From positions 372,001 to 436,000 of the forward strand of contig JAGPYM010000030.1 in NCBI GenBank assembly GCA_020736575.1: DNA of 64,000 nt, given 5' to 3'. The notes beneath the pieces were generated by a model that saw nothing but the letters and a program-made list of their open reading frames with translations, was not told where the DNA came from and did no database searches. Source of the stretch: Thelonectria olida (Eukaryota; Ascomycota; Sordariomycetes; Hypocreales; Nectriaceae). Each line of letters starts with the position of its first letter. The first letter of the stretch is position 1. Positions 21,984 through 33,265 of the stretch are shown here, one piece after another. Both the position numbers and the translations under genes were made by a program.

Positions 21984-23254
21984 TTCAAGTTCAAGTATAT
22001 TGTATGATTCCTTCACCCTGTCTTTACTGTGCATTGATTATTTTTGGCGTTTGGGGGGGCTCGAACAGGGGAACGAGAAAAATGCATTGGATGGCAATGC
22101 GTGTCTGGACATGATACCAAAGAGCAAAAGAAGAGGCTACTGCATTGTATGAAACGGCGTTTTTGGACCACAAGGAGACTGAGGGTTGACTATAGGCATG
22201 ATTGGAGAAGCCCGACTCATGGCAGCAGACAGGCAGAGAGCAAAACGAAGCGAAACTGAATCGGTTGAAGGGCACTATTATATTTTGGCGAATCTCTCCT
22301 CGGCAGGGACGTTTGAGAAACTTTGGAATATAGACGACAGGGACAGGGATAGGGGCAGGGAGAGAGGAAGTGAGGCTTTAGCACTGGTTCCATCTGACTA
22401 CATACCGTAGTGGAATAAGCAAGGCATTTGCCCTCGTGAGAGGGCTAATTTCTTTGTTTGCGATAAATATAGCTGGGCGGAGAGACATAGCCCACTAAGA
22501 CACAAGAGACATGAGATTTGGTCTGTCACACAACCAGCCATTGCCTAAGCTAACATTACCATTCATTCATTGCATTATCGTTTGGAATGGTCCAAAGCCA
22601 TGGCCAACGAGTTCGTGACAAGTTTCGCCAATGACGACAGGCGGGTCCGCGACTACAAGCTGACGATCTGGGCGACGAAGGCGTCTTTCTTACGCAATAA
22701 GTATGCAAACGAGATATGTATTCACGAGCCAGGGGGGGCGTGTGCTGGGTATGTATCTGCCTGGGTCTAGGTCTGGGTCTGTGTGTGTTCAGTTCTTTCG
22801 AGCAGTTCCCACAGGCTGTGGATAGAAGCGGCTGCACGTGGGCCGTGTTTGAGGCAACATGTGACGAGAAGGGAATGAATGGTTCCAATACCCATCATTC
22901 TAACGCTCTCCTCCTTTCTGCGGTTAGTCAGTTACTGTGTTCTCACTCGACACACAAAGAAAAACCGCCTCGCGCCTTGGGACGGAACAGGCTAGAATTG
23001 CCGAAGGAGGAAGTTAACGGGAGCGGAAACGAGGCTATTCAAACTTCCCTGAAAGCGGAGAAAAGACGGAATTTCGAGAACAAGTCGAAAGAGGGGAGCT
23101 AACTGGGTACGGGGAGATAGGGTTCATAGGGCCTCATGTCGGCAATACAGTTGAATGGCGTATTTACGTATGATGTGGTACGAAAAAGGATCGGTTTGAC
23201 TCTGACGAGAGCGACACAGGCGCTAGGAATCGGGTATTGAGAAGCATCCGGGTA

Positions 23255-23303
23255 TTCCAGAAGCGCTCTGGGTATTCGAGAAGGATTCCAGAAGCTTCTC
23301 GAA
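23255..23303. promoter_or_regulatory. Heat shock element array
   Basis: Inverted TTC/GAA pentamers: TTCnnGAA at 23255-23262 and 23275-23282, then a perfect four-unit TTCnnGAAnnTTCnnGAA at 23286-23303. The last two blocks are separated by three bases. This matches the consensus bound by fungal Hsf1. A further TTCnnGAA lies at 23073-23080. No heat-shock gene is recognisable next to it. Confidence 0.6.
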
Positions 23304-26300
23304 TTCCTCAGCGGCGATGATAGAGCTGGAGGAGGCTTAGCTGGGAGGAGACGGCCATGAGGCTTTGTCCCAAAGGCGTGGAAACCGAGACAAGCCAACA
23401 AGCCTCAACATACCAGCAGATGGAACAGACTTTTGCCACAGAAAACCAAGATGAGGGAGCTCCATGTCCAAGCAAGGGAAGGAAACGGGCTTGGGGCTTG
23501 GCACGTCAGTTCCAAATCTCCGGGGCCTAGGAAATCTCGATCCCAGTTGGTCAGAATAGGCGAGTCCTTTTGTTGAAGGTTTGCGAGAAAGACTCGCGGT
23601 GCGTTCAGTGGTGGGTGCGCGTGGCTGCGCTGAAGATGTGGATGGATGCCTTGGCCGCCGTCTGTCAGCGGTGACGGGCAACCGACCTCTTTGCCCTTGT
23701 TGAAGATATGGCGAAGATGGTCATGTTTGACGAACAACGCGGTAGGATGCCATTCATACATACCCCCTTTGTTGTTCACTGCTTGCTTAGAAGGCGGCCA
23801 CGGCGGGGAGTGATGGCTTCTCAGGGTCGAGCCAAACAAGTTCGCGAGCCATTGACCTCGCCGACTCGTCCTGTGAGCAGCTGTTGACCCAGTCATGGAG
23901 CTCGACTAGCGAAGCGACCCATCTGCCTCCATCGCGATAGTTACTGCCTGCTAGGCGTTGCGACGCCTGTATGTAGTGGAAACGCCTAATAGGAGTCGCC
24001 GAAAGGGACCACCAGTTCAGCCGCCAGATTCCGCAAGCAACCGGTCCACGGCGACGCGGTTCAGTCTTTTCGTCGATGGTTCCTGCTTCCTCCTTCTTCT
24101 TTGGAGACGCGGCCCGTCGCGATGTGGGCTAATACGAAGCGAATCGACGAGACTGTCACTGTGGTCCTTAAGGGGTAAGGAAAGGAAAAATTTGTCGGCC
24201 GGAGTTGTATCATGTTTTCGGGTTGGGCATTTTTTTTTTCGGGGGGCGTGGCCAAGCTGCGGGGGAACCATATGATTGTGGCCGGGCAGGTTGGTTCGAC
24301 AATTTTCCTCATGCCATGCGGTTGTTTGTTTCTCCCCTGGGCTGGGCTGGGCTGGCGAGGCGATGGAGACACGGCGATGCCGGCTGGTGGCATTGCAAGG
24401 CCCGAATAGGCAAGCTTCTAGAATTGGGCGCCACTGGGCTGATTTCTTGGCGTCCAGAACGACAAGCGACCCATCCAACCAGTTGTGAATCAGTGTGTGT
24501 AGCATCACCTCGGCATCCATTCTCTTTGCGTTTGTGCTTGCGCCTGTGCTTGCTTTGCGGAACCAGAAGTTGCCCCGGCGTGGAGTCACCACACAATCGA
24601 ACACAAGCACAGCAATTGACGTCCAACGGACTCCCTCTGCGGTCGAGGGGTGTGATCGCGCAGACTGTATCTGTGCGCCCACCACGGACGGGGGATTTTT
24701 GAACTGGCCCTAAGTTAATCCCTAGATTTGACCGAGATGGATTGATGACCATGAGACAAGCAGAAGGAAAAGGGGCCCTATGAATGGCCGCTACCACTGT
24801 TAGCAGCACGTTCCTATCCCGCCGTGGAAGAGCTGTGGCAGCCATCACAATACCCTTTAGGCACCTTTGACCGCGCCTATTTGACCCAAGATGTCACGGA
24901 TAGGCACTGCTCGGGAGTTGGGAACTAATTGAGCCTTGTTGGACTCCTATTAGGGATCAAGGTGTGAAGAGAGGCCGGGCGAGAATAGGGTGAGGAACAT
25001 CGCGTCGAGGAGGAAAAGCCGCGCTACATGACAATCGTTGTGTTCGACGAGAGAGTCTTGCTGAAGAGTATTAGCGCCGAGCACTTTGAACATATCATTT
25101 GGCGTCGCCGAAAGATGCAATTACCGCCTTGCTGCCCAGGACCATCATCAAAGAGAATAGAGAGTGCCGTACAATTATGGCGAGATGCATGCATGCAAGT
25201 GCCAGCCATCGTCTATCGTGATCAATGCACGTCGTCAGGTCACCTTTTGTCGTCAGGAGAGCGCTGGTTCCGCCACGCCTGTCGGCAGATGACACTCCTG
25301 GTGCTTGCAACGCCGAGCCGAAAGACACAAGCTTTAGAGATCGACAGCGCCAGTGGACGCAGCGGAGACTGGAGAGTGAAGATCAAACAGCTGTTGCAGG
25401 TGTGGTGAAGTCCTGAGAAGGCTAGTCCAGTGTGGGCGTCGTGAGTCCATGGCTGGGGGATGAAGGCCAGGCATTGGTCTCACTTGATTTGTCTCCAGGC
25501 TCTGTTCCCATTCCAATTGAGATGGAGGCTCCTCATCAATTGGTGACAATAGCGTCATGGGTTGTTCTGCCAAAAAGCACCCTCTTTGGCAACTCAGGTG
25601 AATCGGAAGCGCCCTGGATGGTGGCTCTCTCCTGCTGTGACTTTAGCTAACTAGTTAGATGAATTAACCTCCTGCGTAGACGACCAGTACCCGGCTTGGT
25701 GGTCAGTCCTCGGGTGGTGAGATCGGGACACACTCACCGACAAGTGCCGACCGGGACGGGAATAATAAGTTAAGACCTTTGGCTTCCCGTCAGTTCATGT
25801 TCGTCCTTGGCCCAGGATTATTCTCTCTCCTGCTGCCGGACTGAGCTTAGCGAAGCCATCACCTGGACTCGGCAAAACAATGGGACTGTATCGAATGAAG
25901 CAGGCATCACGATGGCGAACACAGACTTCCCTGCTCCACTAGTAGGGTATTGGCCATGGTGAGGGCCTCTGGGTCTCTGGCAGAGGGAGGTGGTCCTGTT
26001 GGCGCCGCTATGACACACTCCGGGCCACTGGGAAAATTGCGCATCGCACGGGTAGATGGCGAAGGGTGATTCCGTTGGTAATAATTGTTCGATGTCGGCA
26101 TTGAAGGAGACCCATCCGTCGCCTACGTGCGGCTATTCATGGTGTTGTGCTTGTATCAATCAGTTGACTGTCTGCCGCCATCGCTCCAATAGGTCAACGG
26201 ATACACCCAGTCTGATACAAGACCTGAATTGAGGTTTTAGGAGAAGAGATCGGCGACACATCACTGCTCTGTAAGCGCTTCTTCGATTAGGAGATTTCTG

Positions 26301-27820
26301 GGGTCTGATGTTGGGTGCGACCTAACACCAATCATTGAACGAAGATCGCTGTGTATTAATAATTCTAGGTCGATGTTGATGCAAAAGCAGCGTGCTTCAT
26401 AACGCCAACAAGCCACACTGGGATGGGATGACGATACCACCCTTCCCAGCATCGGAAATAATTGGCGGGCCGGAGTGCGTGCATCGAACGCGTTCCCCGC
26501 CTCCTTGGACTGGTAGGCAAGGTCAAAAGAGAGCTCCCCCAAAAGTCAGGGGACTTCACAAGGGCCTCAATATTAGTCCTAGCGATCGGCCGGGCTACCG
26601 TCTGGTAGCGGCGAAGCCAAGACGGGCGAGCAGCCAGGAGGGCATCGAACAACCCTTGACTTCGTCTCCACCGGAGATTTCAGTTGAACATGTTTGGGGC
26701 GGGTGGCCGGCGGCGAGGATCACAATGCGTGAGGGACGGCAGAGGACCAGCGCCATACCAGTATAGGAACATGGTGACCTCAAACCGCGGCTTGATGATG
26801 ACATGATAAAGGGCACAAGGCAAGGGAAATTTTGTTGGCCGCGACGCTTGATCCCAAGAGCCTCAGATTGAATACAATGGCAGCTCCAGCGGGCGTCCGC
26901 GATTGCTGAGCAATGCCTCATCAATCAACCATGTTGGCTAACGGGTTGCAGGGCACGCCAAGGTGAAATCTGTGTCCGTGACTTCAATGTCTGACGAAGA
27001 AGCTGTTTCAAGTCGAATTTGCGTCTTGTCTCTTGCCTCGATTGCGGGGAATCGCACCGCTGGCCGGGGTACTCCCTTGACAGAATATGAAGAAGGATTC
27101 ATGATTGTCATGTCAGACAAACTGGTGTCGAGAGCCGATGTCGCTTTCGCAAATGATTTGACTAGCACGATGGGACCGCCCTGACATGTCGAGATGGAGT
27201 TTGATGGAGACTTAATGGGGGTAAGGGTGGGATGGGGTGATGGAAGCATGGTTCTCCAATATATCTCCATTGTTGGCAGGGAGGTTGAATCCAAGGCTTC
27301 CCGGTGCGTGAGCTGGCCCCTACTAATTATTGGTGTTTTCTTTGCTAACGACAGGGAGCTTGATCTGGGGGAGACATCCGCCGGAGTGAGAGCTCCTGAA
27401 GTCCTGAGCCATGTTTCGCCGTTTTTGCTTGGGCGAATGGACGGAGGTGAGGGAGCGGTGGGAGGGCTGCTTCACCACCACCATCAATTGTCAGCACTTC
27501 AACCCCTTCAGCAAACGAACTCGCGCTTGGGGGATATACTTAGCCGACGGCTGAACGTGTCCACAGTACCTTAGTTAGTTGTGTCGACCAAAACCAACGG
27601 GAGGCTTGTGGCTGGACTCAAACGACTCAAACATCGAGGCCGGATGCATTGTGCATGATGCATGTTGCAGACGGATAGTGTTCCATTGTGCATTACGTGG
27701 TGTGACTGTGACTGTGCAACAGTAGGATCGTCCGGCTGCTGCTGAAGAGGCAGAACAGAACTGGTTTGCTGCAGACTCATTGTGAGTGGACGAATCGTTG
27801 GCTGTGTGCGTGAGGAAATG

Positions 27821-27849
27821 CGTGCGTGTGTGTGTGTGCGTTTGTGTGG
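27821..27849. repeat. GT-rich simple tract
   Basis: Interrupted GTGCGTGTGTGTGTG-type tract in the gene-free stretch; one or two interruptions by C and T. Confidence 0.75.
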
Positions 27850-29026
27850 GTGGGCGTGAGTTGGGCTGGTGGGTCGCGCCCTTCGGCTGTCGCCTCCCAC
27901 TGCCCTGGGAGATACGTACCCTTTTCTGTTGGCAGCAGACCCAATCAGCCCCATCCAGCCCCAGCTGGGCCTAACGGAGCCCAGTCAGCACCCCAGCCAA
28001 GCCCCAAACAAGCCCCCTCAATTGGCCACTGGCGCGTCTTCTAGCGCCCTTCTAGTAAATCTCAACCCACCAGGTGGTCCCTGTTGTGCTCGCAGCCTTG
28101 GCCAACGGACCCAACGAGAACGGAGGTATCTTGCGGCAGACTTTTGCAGGCGAGATACCGAGGCCTTGCTGGATGGAGTGCTCTGAGATTGGACTGTCGA
28201 TTACTTCTCGCGCCATGGCTACAGCGCTGGGAGACGGGACACTGCAGAGCCGTGCCTATTGGTACAGTGCGGATAGACGGCGCATCTAGCACAGTGCGGT
28301 GGGTGCAAAGATGCCTGTTGTGCGTCACGGTGGGCTGGCATTGTTCTTGTTCTTTCATGTTCGCCACGCCTGTTACGCCTGACCCGCTGGTTTTCCTTCC
28401 GGTCAACGCCGGATGCTTGCGTGACGGAACGGATGATGACGGTCGGGTGCCAGGAACGAACGGACAACCACAAACTTGGCTTGTGAATTGTGAAAGGGGA
28501 TGAGCCGGCCGCGTTGTACAGAGTAATTATCGTGCTGGTTGATTGAGCCACCGTCATCATCGTCTTGCTCCATTGGGGATATGATCATCTCACAGCCGTC
28601 TTGTTCGCTCTGGAGACTGACTGCAGGTGGGTGGGTGCGGAGAGAAGGATTACAGTGCATGCGGAGGCGGTGGACACGGTAGCTTGGTGGACGCAGAGGG
28701 GAAGATGACAGTGTGAGTATGCTGCTAAATGTACTGTACGTGTCTGGCACCTTCCATGGAGCCCCAACTTGTAAGGTGAGGGTGAACGCCTCTTCCCCCT
28801 CATTCTTTGATGCCTCATCTGCAATCATCAGATTCGAAAAAAAGCAACCCCCCCCCCTGTCCCGTCCTGCATCTGCTCTTCCGAATCAATCAATCTTTCT
28901 TTTTTCTTCGCCTCTGCCTTCTTCCCGGCTTCCATGGCTCTTCCCTTGTTCTCGGAACCCCTGTCATGGAAGACTTCAACCAGGCGCTTGCAGGGATATG
29001 TGCCTTACGTACGAAGATCCATTCGT

Positions 29027-29034
<8 letters not shown>

Positions 29035-29058
<24 letters not shown>
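29035..29058. repeat. (GCC)8 trinucleotide repeat
   Basis: Eight perfect GCC units in the C/T-rich region upstream of the RGS gene. No frame around it looks coding. Confidence 0.9.
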
Positions 29059-29059
<1 letters not shown>

Positions 29060-30462
29060 TCGTTGCGCCTGGAATACATCGTCCTTTTTTCCCTGGGCTT
29101 GAGACCTGTGGGCATACGAATAAAGGACTGGCGCTGTCATTGCTCGATCCAACGCTAGCCTCCACCCTTCCAACAAACGCCTTCCACACAACTGACGCTT
29201 CCTCACTCTCCGCCTGTCGACAGTGGCCCTAGGAACTTGGGCCTTCGCGCACTCCGCTTGGTTACGATCCATTGCCATTCATCGTCACTACACGCACGCC
29301 TCTTCGGTCCTTGCCTTGTCCCCTTCGACTAATTTTTTTTTCCCATTCTCTTTTCTCTCGCAGGTACCGTCCACTTTTCGCTGGCCTCCGTCCTTCTGAC
29401 CCAAACTGCAGTCAGGGTTATGCTACATGTGTCTATGCGACGGACCGCGTTCAGGCTTTGAGGCTCCTGATAAACAACACAAGCTGCCCCCCTCCATCCT
29501 GGCACCGTTACAGATCCCCTCCTCTTCGTACATATCCCGCCCATTCCCCGTCTGGCTGATTTTGGGGCCGCCTTAACACCAACAACATCACCAGTGACGA
29601 CACACACATAACTCACTACCTGCGGAGCATACCTGGAAAGACCGAGTCACACCCAACTGTCGACTCCCGCATCACAATCAACACATTACAGCATCGTCAT
29701 ACAGCCAAAAACGAAAAGTATCCTGCCCTCTGGTTAGCTGACTACTCCGGGCTTGAACCTTGCTTCTTTCTCTCCGCTTAATCTGGGCCTGGACCTTTGA
29801 TATACTTTAGAGGCCCCTGTCCTGCATTCCTCGCCTCGACAACTCCAATCCCAAGTCGGTTCACCAAACCCAGCAGACTCTTGGCCACACGCACGCCACC
29901 AAAGTCTCCCCTCGCGATAGCTGTCGACTGCTCGCCTTTCTGCTTCACCAGCACCAGCTCTCGTCCTCGATCTTATCGTCGTTCTGAATCGCCCCTCTCC
30001 ACGGCACCACGGCCCCTCGATTGCATTCGCAGCCCCGCATCCTTCACATTCCAGTCTGCCGGGACGTCGAGGTTACCTCTTTGGAAGACACTTCCGCCAG
30101 CGCCGCTTTGGGATTGACTGCCCTCGACCTCACTTCGGCGACCCCAGAAAACCACTCGCTCTGCTGCATGCGGCCCTCACCGTGTTCCATGCGATAGGCT
30201 GCCCGTGCCATTGCTGACTCTCTGGCTCTCACGATCTCTCTTCGGATTTCCTAGGCACCGAGTCGCTGCGATCAGCTCGCGGGTGTTCAGCAAGCCACTC
30301 TCCTCCGCATTCTTGTTCCCTCCAGCGACCGGCCATTTCTCCTTCTCCCCGCATTGCGTCTGCCCAAACTCAGTTCGCACAGGCGCACAATCTTGATTAC
30401 CTGCCCCCTCACCCACTCGGCAGGGCTAATTTAGACTCGGCGCCGTTGCCTGTGCCTGTCAT

Positions 30463-30555
30463 ATGAGCCTTTACGCCAGTCTCCCCATCTCCTACGCCCG
30501 CAGGACGCCACGATCGACGAGGACTCCTCCACGTTTCCAGGGCCTTTGTACTTGA
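30463..30555 (+). other. Candidate upstream ORF in the RGS leader
   Basis: A 30-codon ATG-to-TGA frame about 120 bases upstream of the RGS start codon, in the C/T-rich leader. If the transcript begins upstream of it, this would be the last upstream ORF before the main start. No conservation information is available. Confidence 0.3.
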
Positions 30556-30673
30556 CCCCGGCGCCTCCCACCTGATCAATTCGAAACTTCTTTACTTCTT
30601 TCCTCCTTCCGTCTTGTTCTCTCGTCATCCTCCTCCGAGGCGGGACGTGTCAGAACGGCCCTACTCGAGAGAC

Positions 30674-32332
30674 ATGGGCAAATCGCGGATGTGGAGGCAA
30701 TCACCGGAGTGTGTGACGATCCCCCAGCCGCCATCTCCTCAGCCCTCCTCAGCTTTCGAGGACTTCTTCAATGCTGAGGTTCCTCCCTCAAGACCATTAA
30801 GCGAAGCATTACTCTCTGGAACATCGACCCCAACCGGCGCCATGGGCTCCCGTCCCCCCACCCTCAGCGAGATTCTCCTCGACGTCGCTTCACCACCATG
30901 GACCCTCAGCGCCTTTATGGCTTACCTATCTCAGAACCACTGCATGGAATCTCTGGAGTTCACTTTGGACGCCCAGCGCTATTCCGCCTTCTACACCGAG
31001 CTTATTGTTGAGGCTCCATGCCGCACTCGCGATAACGACGACCGAGTCTGCTCTTTGTGGGAGAAGCTCATGCAAGTTTACATCATTCCTTGTGCTCCAA
31101 GGGAAGTCAACATACCTGCTCACGTGCGAGATCACCTTCTCGCCCTCCCCTGCGGCCCTTCTCCCCCACACTTCTCTCAGCTCGACCAGGCCGGCCGTAT
31201 CATCTATGAACTTATGAACGATTCACTCCTGGTCCCGTTTCTGGAATCCGTCGTACCCATGCATCTTGATGGACATCCCGATGACTCGGCTCGCTCCCCC
31301 AGGTTCGCAACCCACGGCAGAATGGGGGGCCCTGTGCGCTCTACCACCTCGATGCAAGGTCTCGAAACCGATAGCCTTACGGATGACAGCGACTGCAACT
31401 CTCCCCCAGCGAATGAGCCCATGACTCCTCCCACCACCCCCCCTACTGCGGAGTGGACCTTCAACAACCCCTCCCCCGGAGGTCTTCAACGTGCTGTTGC
31501 CGCCCACAACAAGGGCTGGAAGAAGATGGGGGCTAAGCTCGGTTTCACCCGCAAGAATACAACCCGCCGGCCCAACCCTACGTCATCATCGACAATGGAT
31601 GGCGGTCTACACCTTCAAGACCCTTGTTGAAGGTGGCAGGTCGCGTCGTTACCTACTACACCCAACAATCTAGCTGATGGAACCAGTGGATTTTCGAGAG
31701 AGGCCTCTGTTTCGGAAGACTCGAATCCTGGTCGACAGTTATCTAGTCATGCGGGGTCAGAGAATGGATCAGTTTCCTCTGACTTCGGGCAAGACGGTGG
31801 ACATGGGGGCGACACGGCCGCAAATCATATTACCAAGCGGGATGGTCACTCTATGTCTCTGGTCAGACGTAATATCAGGATCAGAAACAGGATGCTCCCC
31901 GGTAAGACCTCACAATCGAAAAGCGCTCGCGGCTCAAGCCCAAACGCCTTCTCCCCCTTTTCACAGTCGGGGTGTTCTTCAACCTCCACTACGCCATCCT
32001 ACGATACATTCCCGTCCTCGATGTCAGTCGACAGTATTGAAGTTGACCCAAAGGAGAGATCCCGGACCAGTGTGTCACCAGCTTTGAGCGACCTGTCTGG
32101 ATTCTTGCCAACTCCTTGTCATAGCTACGAGAATGTGGCCCCGGCTACAAGTCTCGGGCCAAACTCTTGTTGCTACGCTGGTGCTCAAAGCGACATGTAT
32201 GGATGGGATGCGGAGCTTGATCGAAGAGGAGGTCGGGATGAAGATTACGAAACCATTACAATGTCATACCGACGGGCGAATGGAGGCAGAGCTAATCTTC
32301 TTGAGCGTGTTTTTAATACTCGCTCGTTCTAA
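30674..32332 (+). CDS. RGS-domain regulator of G-protein signalling
   Basis: Roughly 530 residues with one RGS domain (about residues 70-205: LSEILLDVASPPWTLSAFMA, SLEFTLDAQRYSAFY, and AGRIIYELMNDSLLVPFLES, the last two RGS helices). Family members accelerate GTP hydrolysis by Galpha subunits, and in filamentous fungi they tune growth, conidiation and stress. The N-terminus is short and Pro/Ser-rich. The part after the domain is Ser/Thr/Pro-rich and probably disordered. The first exon runs from ATG 30674 and closes at TGA 31628-31630 unless spliced. A second coding segment (31674-32332; ADGTSGFSREAS... to NTRSF) follows a TAG acceptor. No canonical donor was found: candidates GTTGAA (31626), GTCTAC (about 31606) or a GC donor (about 31549) would keep the frame. 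The junction is therefore uncertain; the two halves are confident. Confidence 0.82.
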
Positions 32333-33265
32333 GACGACGCATCTGACGAGATCTCAATCTCGTCTTTCCCATTTCTTCTAGGCAGATACCATTCCTGGAT
32401 CTGTCTCTTTCTTTCTTTCTTCTCCTTTTTTTCTTGGATTTGCGGCGGACTTACACATTTGCATTCACGGGATTTACTCAACATAGATGGCATAAAGGTG
32501 CAGCCGGCGAGGCGTTTGTGTTATTTTGGGCGGCATTTAGGAGTTTGACTTCAGGCGCTTGATTATTCTTTTCATGGCGAGATTCTTGGTACTGAGTGTA
32601 CGCACCAGACCACCCGTTCCAGACTTTTTTCTTCTTTTATCTTGGGTAAAGGGGGCTACATGTTCCCCCGGTTGGGACGACTGACTGAGTGGGACTGGAA
32701 GAATGTCCCCGGGAACTTGGTCTTACGACGATTATGGACTTTGTATGAATGGAAAAGAAAAACACGCAGGACTATGGCCTAGAGTCCCAAGGGGAGGGTG
32801 CCGGACTCCGGGAAGAGCGGGCATCAGGCATAATGTCTCAGTGAATACAACAATTCCCACACGCATACCACCTCCGCTCCGACTTGTTCCGTGACCTAGT
32901 GCTTGGTGACTTTCGCTGAATCATGAATCGCCGCCTCTGAATGAGGTAAATGCAGTTTGCGCGGGATCAACGGAAACTCGTCCGTATTGCATCTTTTGCC
33001 TCCCTGATGACTGAAATACAAATATCCATCCATCTGGTTACAAACACCCTGCTTGGGCTTGCTCAATTGCCACCCTTACACCATGGGTTCTCCATCTCTC
33101 GGGACTGGACGGGTTTCTAAGAGAACTATCCCTCTCTCATATCATCCCAAAGATGCAGTAATCCTTTTCGTAGCTACAACGCTCGTACTTTTCATTCAGG
33201 GCCAGAGCCTATCCAACCAACCAGCCCCTGTATCTTTCATCTCTCAAACTAGGCACCTAACATTT
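32333..33265. other. Intergenic, convergent RGS and GUT2 3' ends
   Basis: 933 bases between converging stops. T-rich runs at about 32407-32435 follow the RGS stop and suit a 3' UTR. No credible gene. Confidence 0.6.

Larger units (their letters stand above)
21984..30673. other. 8.7-kb stretch without a recognisable protein gene
   Basis: Between the SUMO protease stop and the RGS gene start. Open frames of up to about 220 codons occur on both strands, but they overlap each other, have biased low-sense compositions, lack motifs and splice structure, and none looks like a protein. Visible landmarks: a heat-shock-element array (23255-23303), a GT-rich tract (27821-27849), C-rich imperfect repeats (about 27940-28017), a T-run followed by a G-run (about 24228-24246), and (GCC)8 (29035-29058). 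From about 28800 the sequence is strongly C/T-rich, as in long fungal promoters and 5' leaders. It probably acts mainly as the regulatory region of the RGS gene; non-coding transcripts are possible. Confidence 0.6.

Noticed and set aside
22760..22790. Telomere-like GGGTCT runs
   Set aside because: Only a few imperfect units (GGTCTGGGTCT) and not TTAGGG. A simple repeat, not an internal telomere.
24017..24848. Overlapping 165-222-codon frames on both strands
   Set aside because: Mutually overlapping, no domains, no splice signals, biased composition. They look like chance open frames in GC-rich DNA.
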